From NCBI GenBank assembly GCA_013298125.1, contig JAAFJP010000008.1:117828-181827 (forward strand): a stretch of DNA of 64,000 bases. The letters are read 5' to 3'. Origin of the DNA: Cytophagales bacterium (lineage in GTDB: Bacteria > Bacteroidota > Bacteroidia > Cytophagales > Spirosomataceae). Below the pieces are notes generated by a model. It did not search any database and had not been told where the DNA came from. It was given only the letters and a program-made list of their open reading frames with translations. Both the position numbers and the translations under genes were made by a program. Of the stretch, positions 33,801 to 42,809 are shown piece by piece. Each line of letters opens with the position of its first letter. Position 1 is the stretch's first letter.

Positions 33801-36487
33801 ACATAACTTGCATTTGTACCCGTATTTGTATTTGACAAATTATAAACGGTATTTTGCGTTATCACGGAGTTTGTTCCTACACTTAAACTAATCCCCGAAA
33901 CACCCGAAACACCATTACCTATGGCTGTATTGGTAGTATTAGAGGTCAAATTACCAATGTTATTATTTCTGATATTAAATATTGAGCTATTTCCAGTAGC
34001 CGCATTTGTAAATATTCCTCTAACATATCCTCCTGTTCCTGTACCATAAGATGCCATGTTTAGAATAGAATTGCCTTCAATCGTACAATTTGTAGCCACT
34101 GTAAACTGAATCCCCGCCACTAATGAATTGACAGTGGTTAACCCTAATGTTCCTGCTCTAATGCTATTTGCGTTTGATGTATGCCCTATGCTGTTTAATT
34201 TAATTTCGAGCGATGCTGATGAAGCGGTGTTTAATATTGCCGTTGTAGCCGATGACACAATTGCAGAGGTGCTACTGCAAGTTAATGCACCAAATTGATT
34301 TCCGTTGATAACCATATTTCCTGTGGAACCATTATGAATCCCAATCAAAGTAGCACCTGATTGACTTGGTCTTACATTCACCATATCAACGCCCGTAGCA
34401 CTACCAATTTGATTATCAATAATATTGTTATTTCCATTGATTACATTTATCCCGAAAAATACACCTCCTGCAACACTGCTATTACTGCCAGTACTGGAAG
34501 TTTCTAATAATATTTTAGAAATGGTATTGTTGTTTATGGTATTTACAGCCGAAGTAGTATTGCCAGACGTAAGACTGATGGCAATGAAATTGGTGGCTAT
34601 ATTGCCAAGCATGGTATATACACCAGTAAATGACGGACTATTTCCACCAATGGTATTATTAGCAATAGTATATCCACTTCCTGAGTTAATGTCCATACCC
34701 GTATGAAAAGCCCCGTTGGTAAAGGTTCTATTACTTGTTTGGTATAAAATATTACCACTTATTGTCCAGTTAGATGTATTAGCAACTAATTTAATTCCAT
34801 TCGATTGAGCGTTTGGATTAAAAAAGTCAAATATTCTGTTTGATGAAATAGTATTGTTATTGTTTTCAACACTTGCACTCAGTCCACTGGAATAAATCCC
34901 ATTAATTGGAAAGTTGGTTCCTGCTGCCCCAATGTTACAATTAGTAATGTTGATGTTGTCATTTCCTATTGTAGTTCCTTCGGCAAAATAGACCACTCCC
35001 AAACCAGTTGTAGCTTCCCAGCCTGTTGAACCCAAAATGTTGGTTCCAGTAATGTTGATTAAGGTGGCATCATTTACAAAGCGAATAGTTGAAGCATTTG
35101 CATTGGTAGAAGTGTTTGAAAAAGTCAAATCACCTCCACCAGTATTTCCACTTATCGTAATATTATCTGCCCCATTAAAATCAACCAAGGGTCCGTTTAT
35201 ATTACCAGAAACCGTTACTATACCAGTAGCATTGATATTTATTGAAGAATAATTTGCACTGCCAGTACCGCTTGAATTTAAAACCGCTGAGGCAGTTTCA
35301 GTGGTGTTTTCATTAACGTTAATAGTAATGTTTTGCCGATGAGTACCATTGTTAATGGCTGCGAAAGCATTTTGCAGTGTAGTGTAAGTTGCTGAACTTA
35401 CTCCAGCTGTGGCAGACACAATAATTGGCGTGTTTACAATACAGTTGCTTCCCGATGAACCACCGTCGGTAATTGTCCAGTTTTTAGTAGTACTTAGGGT
35501 GTTTCTTGAAGTAACAGCTTCCAATCCATACTGTTTTGAACTTGCACCAAAAACTACATTTGAGGCAATAGAAGTATTGGCTGCCCAACCAATAAGCGTT
35601 TGTGTATATTGCTTACATTTAAGACCACTACCGTTAAACATATTTTGGGCTGTGCTTAATTGATTAAGTTGCCAAGACCCTAAATTTTGATTGAAAACTG
35701 TTGCATTTTCAAACATCGAACTCATATTCGTCACCAAGGCTGTATTCCAATTCAAGGGTCTATTGAAACTACTTGCACCTTTAAACATATTGCTCATGTC
35801 GGTTACTTTGGCGACGTTCCAGTTGCCAATGGACTGGTTGAACGCTGTTGCATTTTCAAACATTCCCTTCATATTAGTTACATTAGCGGTATTCCAATTG
35901 CCAAGGGGTTGATTAAAAGCTGTTGCCCCTTTAAACATATTTTCAACATTTACGAGTGTACCCGTTGACCAAGTATTAATATTAGATGGTCCAGTCAGGC
36001 TACTACACCCCTCAAACATACTGACAGCAGCTAAGCAAGAGGATAAATCGGGAACGTCTGACGCATTAATATTTAGGTTAGTGCAGCCTCTGAAAGCCTG
36101 CGATAAAAACAACCAAGATGCTGTTCCCCACTGTGTTACTTGTGTCAGTCGTTGGCTGTTGATATTGTTGTCGATGCTAAAATATCGCAAGTTAGCAGGT
36201 GCTATACTCAAACGTATGGTAGCATTGGCAGGTAAACCGTTAATGGTTCTTAGATCTGGTAGAATAAACGTTGCAGGAAATGTTCCGCTGCCAGATTGCC
36301 CTGCCGGTATCGTTTCCCATGAATAACTAATAGGTTGAAGATTAAGGGTAAAGAACGAAATACTATTATTGTCATCAGCACCTGAATTAGCTAAGTTCCA
36401 AATCGTGATAAATGAATCTGCACTCTGGCTATTAGCTTTGGTTGTAAATACAGTGGACAAGAGAAATAACAAGATAATTTTCTTCAT
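30842..36487 (-). CDS. Giant secreted BspA-repeat / parallel beta-helix surface protein
   Basis: 1881-aa exported protein. After a signal peptide (KKIILLFLLSTVFTTKANSQ) come BspA/DUF285 leucine-rich-like repeats at about residues 150-300 (MFKGATAFNQPLGNWNTANVTNM and two or three variants). Long stretches of Asn/Thr/Ser/Gly-rich right-handed beta-helix repeats follow (NNNTISSNRIFDF, ITNCNIGAAGTN). Two IGADEF markers occur, with an Ig/FN3-like segment between (GDNVSYYIVAQDKAT). DUF285 and beta-helix proteins act in adhesion or carbohydrate contact. The C-terminus stops at LAGAVLTMNN with no recognised sorting domain, and a decayed domain follows. A TAATTTTG -7 box precedes it. Confidence 0.88.
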   Translation of the reverse strand: MKKIILLFLLSTVFTTKANSQSADSFITIWNLANSGADDNNSISFFTLNLQPISYSWETIPAGQSGSGTFPATFILPDLRTINGLPANATIRLSIAPANLRYFSIDNNINSQRLTQVTQWGTASWLFLSQAFRGCTNLNINASDVPDLSSCLAAVSMFEGCSSLTGPSNINTWSTGTLVNVENMFKGATAFNQPLGNWNTANVTNMKGMFENATAFNQSIGNWNVAKVTDMSNMFKGASSFNRPLNWNTALVTNMSSMFENATVFNQNLGSWQLNQLSTAQNMFNGSGLKCKQYTQTLIGWAANTSIASNVVFGASSKQYGLEAVTSRNTLSTTKNWTITDGGSSGSNCIVNTPIIVSATAGVSSATYTTLQNAFAAINNGTHRQNITINVNENTTETASAVLNSSGTGSANYSSININATGIVTVSGNINGPLVDFNGADNITISGNTGGGDLTFSNTSTNANASTIRFVNDATLINITGTNILGSTGWEATTGLGVVYFAEGTTIGNDNINITNCNIGAAGTNFPINGIYSSGLSASVENNNNTISSNRIFDFFNPNAQSNGIKLVANTSNWTISGNILYQTSNRTFTNGAFHTGMDINSGSGYTIANNTIGGNSPSFTGVYTMLGNIATNFIAISLTSGNTTSAVNTINNNTISKILLETSSTGSNSSVAGGVFFGINVINGNNNIIDNQIGSATGVDMVNVRPSQSGATLIGIHNGSTGNMVINGNQFGALTCSSTSAIVSSATTAILNTASSASLEIKLNSIGHTSNANSIRAGTLGLTTVNSLVAGIQFTVATNCTIEGNSILNMASYGTGTGGYVRGIFTNAATGNSSIFNIRNNNIGNLTSNTTNTAIGNGVSGVSGISLSVGTNSVITQNTVYNLSNTNTGTNASYVVGIGQGNAANTTISRNRIYGLQNAGTSTSATSPSAIAGILIRSGTTAVNVENNMISLGGGQNSNTAIVGIQCNNGSTPNPVMNILHNTVHIEGTVSFGAQPSFGIARTDYTVNARTATVNILNNIVNNVRSGGTGQHFAIGNNYGATASSVGWSSNASNFNVLNANVNTIGYWTTAQNFAAWKTSSLSDNNSFTGISVPFVDPAIANLRLNLGTTPTQIESAGTTTNVLVDFDNQNRPGPTGSVNGGANAPDIGADEFDGVILDLNPPVISYTPFNFACNGTARTLIVSISDASGIPISGTGLPVLYWKVNAGTWTPVTATYLSGNNYSFTFGGGINVGDNVSYYIVAQDKATTPNITAFPSAGASGFTSNPPAVSVPPTSPSSYQFSTALSGLYTVGVGGNYATLTAAVNDYSTKCLNGAITFSLIDATYPNETYPIVIRNNENSSTVNTLTIKPATGVNANLTGSSTTALLVLEGADYVTINGTNGSTPNEICPASSATRNLTIQNTNPSTSSAVISLQNINSDGASFNNIYNCNIIGNSNSTTSVAVNISGPTIGNGANAFNNNNNSIINNRITKAQIGIFVGGQSITNKNSNGRIEQNLMDGTVATQDNIGRVGIMVLFADSYSIKGNSIKNIESVAGSNDLMAIALGTNTMSNNLSSGGETTNTVVSNNFIDNIKATNTFSAGGIVVNQTSSGTTTVANNMISNIYANGTANDFGSGILVAGGSGITNVYHNSVTMNTTGALTGGAFPNVALSILGSNPVVNVFNNILVANGPGNGATINNVALGLGYALPASNLNSNNNALFASGSGSHTAITNSISNTALPFSTIANWQTASSEDLNSISVQPNFIAGNGLFLDVNTNPALNNAGIPIATVTTDIACESRSTTNPDIGADEFGIVSYAFRSNGNVTLDATTNWEASSNGGQSWVISPVIPNGNISTLSVLIRTGHRLDVSGVKSLRNLTLENGANMNMLAGAVLTMNN

Positions 36488-36524
36488 GGGTACTTAGAAA
36501 TTTGAGACAGGTAATTTCAAAATA

Positions 36525-36532
36525 CAAAATTA
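36525..36532 (-). promoter_or_regulatory. -7 box (TAATTTTG) of the BspA-like gene
   Basis: TAATTTTG on the minus strand, 37 bp before the start codon, giving a leader of about 30 nt. It shares the 150-bp divergent gap with the first 7TMR-DISM kinase promoter. No 7-2-7 site was found here. Confidence 0.45.
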
Positions 36533-36609
36533 TGATAATCATGAAGTCAAAAAAATAGTGGCTAACCCTCATTTTTAAACTTGAATAACAATTTTTTAAA
36601 AATCTTCAA

Positions 36610-36617
36610 TACTTTTG
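36610..36617 (+). promoter_or_regulatory. -7 box (TACTTTTG) of the first 7TMR-DISM kinase
   Basis: TACTTTTG, 20 bp before the ATG at 36638. A TTG at 36581-36583 is 26 bp upstream, wider than the usual -33 spacing. Confidence 0.45.
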
Positions 36618-36637
36618 AACCAAAGAAACCCTAATCA

Positions 36638-38485
36638 ATGCAAAGCAAGTTTTTAAGTTTACTATTTTTTATCACGTCTTTTTGCGTAAAAGGACAAGTT
36701 ATCACTATTAATAAAAATACAGAAAGGGTTGATTTGCAGGAGATTAGTACAGTTTATAAAGACAAAAGTCATCAACTAAATATTAACCAAATTTTACAAA
36801 ACAAAGCACATGTTTTTAAACCAGTCAAGCATCTCAATACAGGTATTACTTACACAGATTATTGGGTAAAGTTTGCTTTAAAAAATGCCTCAAAAAATGA
36901 ATCAGACTTGTTTTTAGCTTTTGAAGGCATCGTGAATGATACGATTTTTTTGTATAAAATGATTGATAAAAAGGTGGTTGAAACAAAAATGTTAGGAGAA
37001 TATTTGCCTTTTTCAAAAAGAAAAATAAAGCATCGCAAACCCATTTTTGATATTACACTTGCCCCAAATGAACAAGCTGAATATTATATAAAAACAACTG
37101 GAAATGGACAACCCATGAACTTAACGGCATCGCTTTTAAATGACCAAGGATTTCATAATTGGGACGTACAGAAAATGTTTTTCTTGGGCGTAGTCTATGG
37201 CATTATGCTCTTAATTTTGGTATTGAATTTTTCTTTTTATCTCATCACAAAAGAAAATATTTACATCGTTTTCTCACTGCAAGTTGCTTTTTCGATGTTA
37301 TGTATTCTTTATTTTGATGGCTTTATTTATCAGTATATTTTTCCTAATAATGGCTATTGGAGTAATGAAATCATAGCGATTGCGATGTGTTTTACTTTTA
37401 TTTTCTCCAATCATTTTACTTGCGATTTTTTCAATCTAAAAACCTTAGCCTCTTGGGCTTATCAAACTTTTCAGTATTCTAACTATTGGATTTACATTGT
37501 ATTAGCTTTTTCATTCCTACATCCACTTGGTTTTAATACTTTTATTATTTTAATGACAGCCCTAACTTCCTTGGTGGCTTTGTTGTTGTTTGTTTCCATT
37601 CTTGCAGCTAAGAAAAAAGGATTTGCTTCGTATATTTTTGGGTTGGTAGCCACGGTGTGTTTGATTGTCTTTGGTTCAATTTTCCAGCTTCATATTATCG
37701 GAATCGTGCCAGATTTTTTCCTTACGCATTATGCCATGCACTGGGCAGTGGTTACGCAATCGGTGTTTTTAGCGTTGGCGGTCAATGATAAATTCAGACA
37801 AATCCGAGAAGAGAATAACCGCTATCAGGTACAATTAGTGGAAGCGATGAATCAATATTCACAGAATCTTATCAACAATATTGAAGGCGAAAGGCAACGC
37901 TTAGCCTCTGAAATTCATGATGGTTTGGGACAACATTTATTAGTTATTCGGAATAAAATTTTAATGACTTTGAAAAAGGAAATAAGTGTTTCAAAACACG
38001 AAGAAACCTTAGAAAACTTATTAGACATTACCACCGATGCCCTCGAAGACACCCGTGCTATGTCGCATAACCTTCGTCCACCGATATTGAACACGATGGG
38101 ACTAACCGTTGCGATTCAGTCGATGGTAACAAAAATGAAGGAGTCGTCCTCCACGAAAATCAATTTAGAAATGCCTGAATCTATTGACGGATTATTACAA
38201 AAAGAATTAGAGATCAATATTTACAGAATCTTACAAGAAAGTTTTAATAATGCCTTTAAGCACGCCTCAGCCACGAAAATTGAGATTATAATTCAGAAAA
38301 GTGCCAATGAATTATCCATAAATTTTGAAGATAATGGAAAAGGATTCAATCAAAATACTGCCAAATATGGGCAAGGCATTGTGGGTATCAAAGAACGAGT
38401 TTCGTTGATGAAAGGCACGATTTTGATTGATTCAGAAGAGAAAAAAGGAACTAAAATAAACATAAAAATTCCGTTTAAACCATAA
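36638..38485 (+). CDS. 7TMR-DISM sensor histidine kinase (HisKA_3), copy 1
   Basis: 615-aa kinase: signal peptide, an extracellular 7TMR-DISMED2-type jelly-roll (about 20-175; TDYWVKFALKNASKNESDLFLAFEG), seven TM helices (about 180-385), then a coiled linker and HisKA_3 dimerisation helix. The phospho-acceptor is H427 in LASEIHDGLGQHLL. The HATPase region has the N-box YRILQESFNNAFKHASA and G-box DNGKGFN. This class (like NarX/DegS catalytically) phosphorylates NarL-type regulators, and the partner begins 10 bp downstream. 7TMR-DISM domains are thought to sense carbohydrates or other small ligands. Same length and acceptor position as the kinase at 42810, so the two are clear paralogues. Confidence 0.93.
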   Translation: MQSKFLSLLFFITSFCVKGQVITINKNTERVDLQEISTVYKDKSHQLNINQILQNKAHVFKPVKHLNTGITYTDYWVKFALKNASKNESDLFLAFEGIVNDTIFLYKMIDKKVVETKMLGEYLPFSKRKIKHRKPIFDITLAPNEQAEYYIKTTGNGQPMNLTASLLNDQGFHNWDVQKMFFLGVVYGIMLLILVLNFSFYLITKENIYIVFSLQVAFSMLCILYFDGFIYQYIFPNNGYWSNEIIAIAMCFTFIFSNHFTCDFFNLKTLASWAYQTFQYSNYWIYIVLAFSFLHPLGFNTFIILMTALTSLVALLLFVSILAAKKKGFASYIFGLVATVCLIVFGSIFQLHIIGIVPDFFLTHYAMHWAVVTQSVFLALAVNDKFRQIREENNRYQVQLVEAMNQYSQNLINNIEGERQRLASEIHDGLGQHLLVIRNKILMTLKKEISVSKHEETLENLLDITTDALEDTRAMSHNLRPPILNTMGLTVAIQSMVTKMKESSSTKINLEMPESIDGLLQKELEINIYRILQESFNNAFKHASATKIEIIIQKSANELSINFEDNGKGFNQNTAKYGQGIVGIKERVSLMKGTILIDSEEKKGTKINIKIPFKP

Positions 38486-38495
38486 ACTAACACAC

Positions 38496-39128
38496 ATGAA
38501 AACTATCAAAATTATCACCGCCGACGACCATCCTTTGTTTTTGAAAGGATTGAGAGATACCCTTGCCGAAGAACCTGATTTTGAGGTAATTGACTTGGCA
38601 AACAACGGACAACAAGCCCTCGAAAAAATCGAAAAGTGGCAACCTGATGTAGCGACTTTGGACTTGGATATGCCCATTTTGAATGGAATCGAAGTGGCAA
38701 AGAGTATTCTAAAAAACTACCCAAACATCAAAATCATCCTCCTCAGTATGCACAAAGACACAGATATTATCCGTGCGGCTATGGCATTGGGCATACACGG
38801 GTACGTGTTCAAGGACGATGCCGTGAACGATTTGGTGGGGGCAGTAAGGACAGTTTTTGGAGGAGAAAATTATATTTCGGTTGATACCAATAAGAAGTCA
38901 TTTTTCTTGAATAATGATAATGAACTGATTGGAGAATTAACTAAAATGGAGAAACTGATTCTCAGAGAAATTGCCAATCAAAAAACCACCAAACAGATTG
39001 CCGATGAGCATTTTATCAGTACCAAAACAGTAGAAAATCACCGTGCAAATATTTGTAAAAAACTCAATTTGCACGGCAATAATAGTTTGTTGAAGTTTGC
39101 GATAAAGGTGAGTGATTCGTTGGTATGA
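38496..39128 (+). CDS. NarL/LuxR-type response regulator, copy 1
   Basis: 210-aa regulator. Receiver: D10-D11 pocket, D56 phospho-acceptor (TLDLDMPILNG) and K106 (GYVFKDD). C-terminal LuxR helix-turn-helix: LTKMEKLILREIANQKTTKQIADEHFISTKTVENHRANICKKL. Cognate of the kinase 10 bp upstream. Its stop lies only 3 bp from the stop of the convergent secreted-protein gene, so transcription of either unit would run into the other; no terminator fits between. Proteins of this family usually bind two-fold heptamer sites such as the 7-2-7 repeats in this window, but which of the two regulators uses them cannot be told from sequence. Confidence 0.94.
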   Translation: MKTIKIITADDHPLFLKGLRDTLAEEPDFEVIDLANNGQQALEKIEKWQPDVATLDLDMPILNGIEVAKSILKNYPNIKIILLSMHKDTDIIRAAMALGIHGYVFKDDAVNDLVGAVRTVFGGENYISVDTNKKSFFLNNDNELIGELTKMEKLILREIANQKTTKQIADEHFISTKTVENHRANICKKLNLHGNNSLLKFAIKVSDSLV

Positions 39129-39131
39129 AAT

Positions 39132-40643
39132 TTATTGATTAGATATTTTCCAAGAAAACTTAACATTCGATTTTCCCTTTTGCAATTCCTTTACCCAAAA
39201 TCCTTCTTTTGTTTTACTCGAAACAAAAACACCATTACAATCGCCTTCTGGTTGAATTTGGATGATTAAATTCTCTGGATTGTCTTGGGGAGTTTCAAAT
39301 TTTACAAACTTTGAGCCACCCACTAATTGGTCAATTCCAGTTTGCGAGTTTTCTTCAACTGCTATTCTTGCCGATGCACTGGAACTCAAAACTCTCCAAG
39401 CCGTTCCGTTGTAATAATAAAACCCTGGGGTATTATCAGTTTGATAGACCAAAAGCCCCGTAGCGGGTGCATGAGGGCGATTTGCCTTTGAAATTCTTGG
39501 AATCAAAACGCCTAAACTATCACTTTGAACATCCAAAATTGAAGAAGGATGAGCCGCAACATCGGCGGTATTGATGGTTACGCCTTTGCTATCGTTATTA
39601 ATTTTCACACTATTTTGTTCTTCTAATGTATTGGTTGCTTGCACGAAGCGATACGTTGGAAGTGTCAGAGTGACTGTACCCGAAGTGGCGGAAGTAAGAG
39701 CTTGAAAATAATGTCCTTGTTTGGTAACAAAAGCAATGGCATACGATGTTGCAACTGGAATTGATTGGTCTGTAAATAGTACATTGTTATTTGCTTGTGT
39801 AAGTGTACGGGTACGTCTTTCCACCGATATACTTATCCTTAGGCAAGCAACCGAACTACCATTTGGCAATATTAACGAGCCATAACCATCAACTGTTTTC
39901 GTTTCCTTTTCTTGGGTTAAGCACAGATTGTTGTCATAATCTTTCTCCTCAATTATTGAAGTAATTACATCATTTAAAGATAATGGGGCATCCAAAAATT
40001 CATAGTCTATTTCATTTGCAAAATTATCATCGGCTTCATCGTACAAATCCCAACTCGTACCTAAAACATACACGCCATCATTCGCAAAATCCACGTGAAA
40101 ATACTTAGAAATGGTGTTTCCATCTTGGTCAATAAACATTTTTCTTGCAACAACGTCCGCATCGTCAATCCGTAATCCAATATCCAAAGAAGATTCATTG
40201 ATAAAATCTAAACGACCATAATTATTAAAATAGGTCATTAAGTTGCTCGGTAAAGTAAAAGTTTGCGGACTTGACATATTCGTTGTGCCAATATTCATAG
40301 AAAAAGAAGCTCCTGAATTACTAAAATCTATCCATGAATTACCATTTTGGGCGATGTTTTGATAATCAACTTGCGTTATCGTAATGGCGGAATTGGTAGC
40401 CATTCCTGATGCAACCGATTTTTCGGCAATGGGTTTCAGATTTAAGAGTTTCGTATCAGAGTATGTCATGGGTGAAAATATTTTTTGACCCGCTGCTACT
40501 CTATTTCCACAAATTCTGTTGTCACACCTGCAACAAACGCAATTACACGCACCTGCATAAGATTGCAGAGAGAGTAATAAGAAACCAAATAAGATGAATA
40601 TTTTTGATATGGTCAATTGGTTAAAAAATTTGATGTTTTTCAT
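39132..40643 (-). CDS. Secreted tail-like protein with Cys-rich N-terminus
   Basis: 503-aa exported protein. A signal peptide (about 1-30) is followed by a Cys cluster (GACNCVCCRCDNRICGNR), unusual for a surface fibre and possibly a metal or disulfide knot. Mid-protein is beta-rich with no match I recognise. Near residue 380 comes LIPRISKANRPHAPATGLLVYQTDN, a module shared almost word for word with the next protein upstream ([25 protein letters not shown]). The C-terminal domain (EGDCNGVFVSSKTKEGFWVKELQKG) is a Bacteroidota surface-protein ending and has a decayed copy at 30720-30839. Second gene of an operon with 40680-42701 (36 bp apart), flanked by two kinase/regulator pairs. Confidence 0.75.
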   Translation of the reverse strand: MKNIKFFNQLTISKIFILFGFLLLSLQSYAGACNCVCCRCDNRICGNRVAAGQKIFSPMTYSDTKLLNLKPIAEKSVASGMATNSAITITQVDYQNIAQNGNSWIDFSNSGASFSMNIGTTNMSSPQTFTLPSNLMTYFNNYGRLDFINESSLDIGLRIDDADVVARKMFIDQDGNTISKYFHVDFANDGVYVLGTSWDLYDEADDNFANEIDYEFLDAPLSLNDVITSIIEEKDYDNNLCLTQEKETKTVDGYGSLILPNGSSVACLRISISVERRTRTLTQANNNVLFTDQSIPVATSYAIAFVTKQGHYFQALTSATSGTVTLTLPTYRFVQATNTLEEQNSVKINNDSKGVTINTADVAAHPSSILDVQSDSLGVLIPRISKANRPHAPATGLLVYQTDNTPGFYYYNGTAWRVLSSSASARIAVEENSQTGIDQLVGGSKFVKFETPQDNPENLIIQIQPEGDCNGVFVSSKTKEGFWVKELQKGKSNVKFSWKISNQ

Positions 40644-40679
40644 ATACTTTATATTTAAAATTTATACTTTATTTAGATT

Positions 40680-42701
40680 TTAATGAACAATAATCCATCT
40701 AAAATTACCGCTTAGAGTAAGAAATGAACTTGTGCTATTATTCAATAAAGTAAATACAGTTTGGTTTGCATTGAGATTATGAGTTGTGTATGAACAATAC
40801 TGCATATAGCCATTACCACCTGACCCATTACCATCAGTACTCATCATTACCACTGGACCATACCCTAAATTATGAGTCCATAGTATAGAAATTTCAGATA
40901 CTGGCGGAATTGAAACAGGAACAGTGTAAACGGTCTGCCTGATGCTTCCACTCACTGATAATTGCCGAGGTTGAGTATTTCCAACGAGACTAAAAGTAGT
41001 TATCGTAGATTCAGTGTCTGTGTACATCGTTCCCGCAACAATCGTTGGGTCGGCAGTTGGATTTCCAGTCGTAATCACAACTTTACCTGTGTTATCCATT
41101 TTGATACCTTTATTTGTACCATCATTACTAATCCAATTGTTATTGACATTAATATTTTGGCTTGCGGTATGATTTCCTAAATTATCAGCACCCGTTGGAA
41201 TAGCTTGCGAAGCCAATGTTCCATTACTCGAAACCGTTACCATTTGCGTCGCATTCCCAGCAATATTTGGAATCTTCACATCTCCCGCAGGATTTAAAGT
41301 CAATCCCGCCCAAGCATTTAACCCATTATTATGCCCTCCAATAGTAGCTTCCCCGTTTTGAGTTCCCATCACAACCCTATTTCCCCCAACACCCCCAAAA
41401 CTGGCACTAATCCATTGGTTGAAACCTCCATTTACTCCACTCGTTGTTCCATCATTATCGCTACTTACTCTTAATTGATTGACAGCGTTATTCCACGAAA
41501 ATCTATTGTTTTTCTGAGCAATTGTTGTTCCATCACTGAACAAAATACTGCCGCTTGTGAGCGTGGGTAGTGAAAGTTTATTGTTAAATGTATTCCAGTC
41601 GGCACTACTCAAAAAACCATTTGTCGAACCATTGGCTTGACTGATAGATAAGGCTGGCGTACTTGAACCATTGCTTACTGAAAGTGGAGCGGTAGCCGTA
41701 ACATTCGTAACAGTTCCACCAGCATTTGGAATTGCCTGAGACCCCAACGTACCATCCGATGCTACTGTAACCATTTGAGTAACAGCTCCTTTGATAAATG
41801 GCATTTTGATAGCACCACCTGGATTGATGGTTAAAGAACTCCATTGACTTAAATCAGTTATGTGCGTTCCAATCGTAATTTCTCCTTGTAAATTCCCTAC
41901 AATAAATCTATCCCCTTGAAACCCACCAATATCGGTAGCTATCCAACCTGTTGTATTCGATCCACCACCATTTGGACCATTGACCGTTAGCCTACTTTGT
42001 GGATTATTTGTTCCAATTCCTAATTGACCCGCTGAATTGTTCCAAAATAAATTGGCGTTGTTTTGGGCAAGGGTTGTTCCGGTAGCAAATACTAAACTTC
42101 CGCTGGTGAGTGGAGGTAAGTTAAATTTACTATTAAAATTGCTGAAATTTATAGCACTCAAAAAACCGCTTGTCGTGGCAGAAGCCGCTTGCATTGAAAT
42201 AGTTCTGTTGGCAGTCAAATCGCCACCGCCAATTAAAGGAAATGCGGTATTGATGGTTCTCGCTGAGCCTACTTTATCATTAAAAATTGTCCAGTCAGCA
42301 CTGCTCAAAAAGCCATTAGTGGTGCTATTGGCTTGTGAAATACTCAATGTAGGTGTGGTTGAGCCATTAGTAACAGTAATAGGTGAAGTACCCGTAACAT
42401 TAGTAACAGTTCCATTTCCACTCGAACTATTCGCCAAAGGCAACCAAGCTGTACCACTGTAAAAATAAAAACCAGGTGTGTTGTCAGTCTGATAAATCAT
42501 CAAACCCGTAGCTGGATTAGCTGGGCGATTTGCCTGAGTAACCCTCGGAATTAGTAAACCTTTATTGGTAGAAGAAATATCCAAAGCCGCCGAATTATCT
42601 GGGACTGTTGTGCCAATACCCAATTGTGCAGAGGATTTAGCAATGGAAAACAAGATTACAATTAGAGGCAAAAGTTTTTTCAATGCGTTAGCGAAATTCA
42701 T
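40680..42701 (-). CDS. Secreted phage-tail-like fibre protein with internal duplication
   Basis: 673-aa exported protein (signal peptide [26 protein letters not shown]). It opens with [22 protein letters not shown], typical of tail-fibre-like proteins in Bacteroidota, followed by the [21 protein letters not shown] module. Two large internal repeats follow (roughly residues 95-320 and 325-515), each with TVTNVT..P...[23 protein letters not shown], an adhesin-like GGxxGxRxxxGxxxGExTIG region and QMVTV.S.GTL.SQAIP. The C-terminal about 90 residues differ ([19 protein letters not shown]). Probably a trimeric surface fibre. First gene of the minus-strand pair; a -7-like box (GAATTTTG) and the 7-2-7 operator lie directly upstream. 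No phage structural genes nearby. Confidence 0.78.
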   Translation of the reverse strand: MNFANALKKLLPLIVILFSIAKSSAQLGIGTTVPDNSAALDISSTNKGLLIPRVTQANRPANPATGLMIYQTDNTPGFYFYSGTAWLPLANSSSGNGTVTNVTGTSPITVTNGSTTPTLSISQANSTTNGFLSSADWTIFNDKVGSARTINTAFPLIGGGDLTANRTISMQAASATTSGFLSAINFSNFNSKFNLPPLTSGSLVFATGTTLAQNNANLFWNNSAGQLGIGTNNPQSRLTVNGPNGGGSNTTGWIATDIGGFQGDRFIVGNLQGEITIGTHITDLSQWSSLTINPGGAIKMPFIKGAVTQMVTVASDGTLGSQAIPNAGGTVTNVTATAPLSVSNGSSTPALSISQANGSTNGFLSSADWNTFNNKLSLPTLTSGSILFSDGTTIAQKNNRFSWNNAVNQLRVSSDNDGTTSGVNGGFNQWISASFGGVGGNRVVMGTQNGEATIGGHNNGLNAWAGLTLNPAGDVKIPNIAGNATQMVTVSSNGTLASQAIPTGADNLGNHTASQNINVNNNWISNDGTNKGIKMDNTGKVVITTGNPTADPTIVAGTMYTDTESTITTFSLVGNTQPRQLSVSGSIRQTVYTVPVSIPPVSEISILWTHNLGYGPVVMMSTDGNGSGGNGYMQYCSYTTHNLNANQTVFTLLNNSTSSFLTLSGNFRWIIVH

Positions 42702-42726
42702 TTTAATTAGTGTTTTTAGTTTTGTA

Positions 42727-42734
42727 CAAAATTC
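42727..42734 (-). promoter_or_regulatory. Weak -7 box (GAATTTTG) of the tail-protein operon
   Basis: One base off TAnnTTTG on the minus strand, 25 bp before the start codon. It is exactly 23 bp from the 7-2-7 site at 42758-42773, the same spacing as the copy near 30.7 kb. A poor -7 and no -33 suggest dependence on an activator. Confidence 0.45.
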
Positions 42735-42757
42735 TAAAAAATGATTTTTCGGTAAAA

Positions 42758-42773
42758 TACCTCTCAGGAGGTA
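42758..42773. promoter_or_regulatory. Putative NarL-type 7-2-7 operator, copy 2
   Basis: TACCTCTCAGGAGGTA, identical to the site at 30700-30715. It lies in the 108-bp divergent gap, 23 bp from the leftward -7 box (42727-42734) and 24 bp from the rightward one (42798-42805). One bound dimer could activate both the tail-protein operon and the kinase/regulator pair. Confidence 0.65.
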
Positions 42774-42797
42774 TATTTTGAAAATGTAATTACTTTC

Positions 42798-42805
42798 TAC
42801 CTTTG
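42798..42805 (+). promoter_or_regulatory. -7 box (TACCTTTG) abutting the second kinase start
   Basis: TACCTTTG with a TTTG 17 bp upstream (42777-42780) gives a full promoter. Transcription would begin near 42811, at or after the first ATG (42810). The message is therefore leaderless, or translation starts at the next ATG (42819). Confidence 0.6.
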
Positions 42806-42809
42806 CAAT

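Noticed and set aside
34425..35968. Several 60-100-residue plus-strand frames opposite the BspA-like gene
   Set aside because: Low-complexity repeats of the true gene leave the opposite strand open; no ribosome site or protein-like composition.
39132..42701. Prophage or tailocin tail locus
   Set aside because: The tail-like proteins have signal peptides and no capsid, portal, terminase, sheath or lysis genes accompany them. They fit cell-surface fibres.
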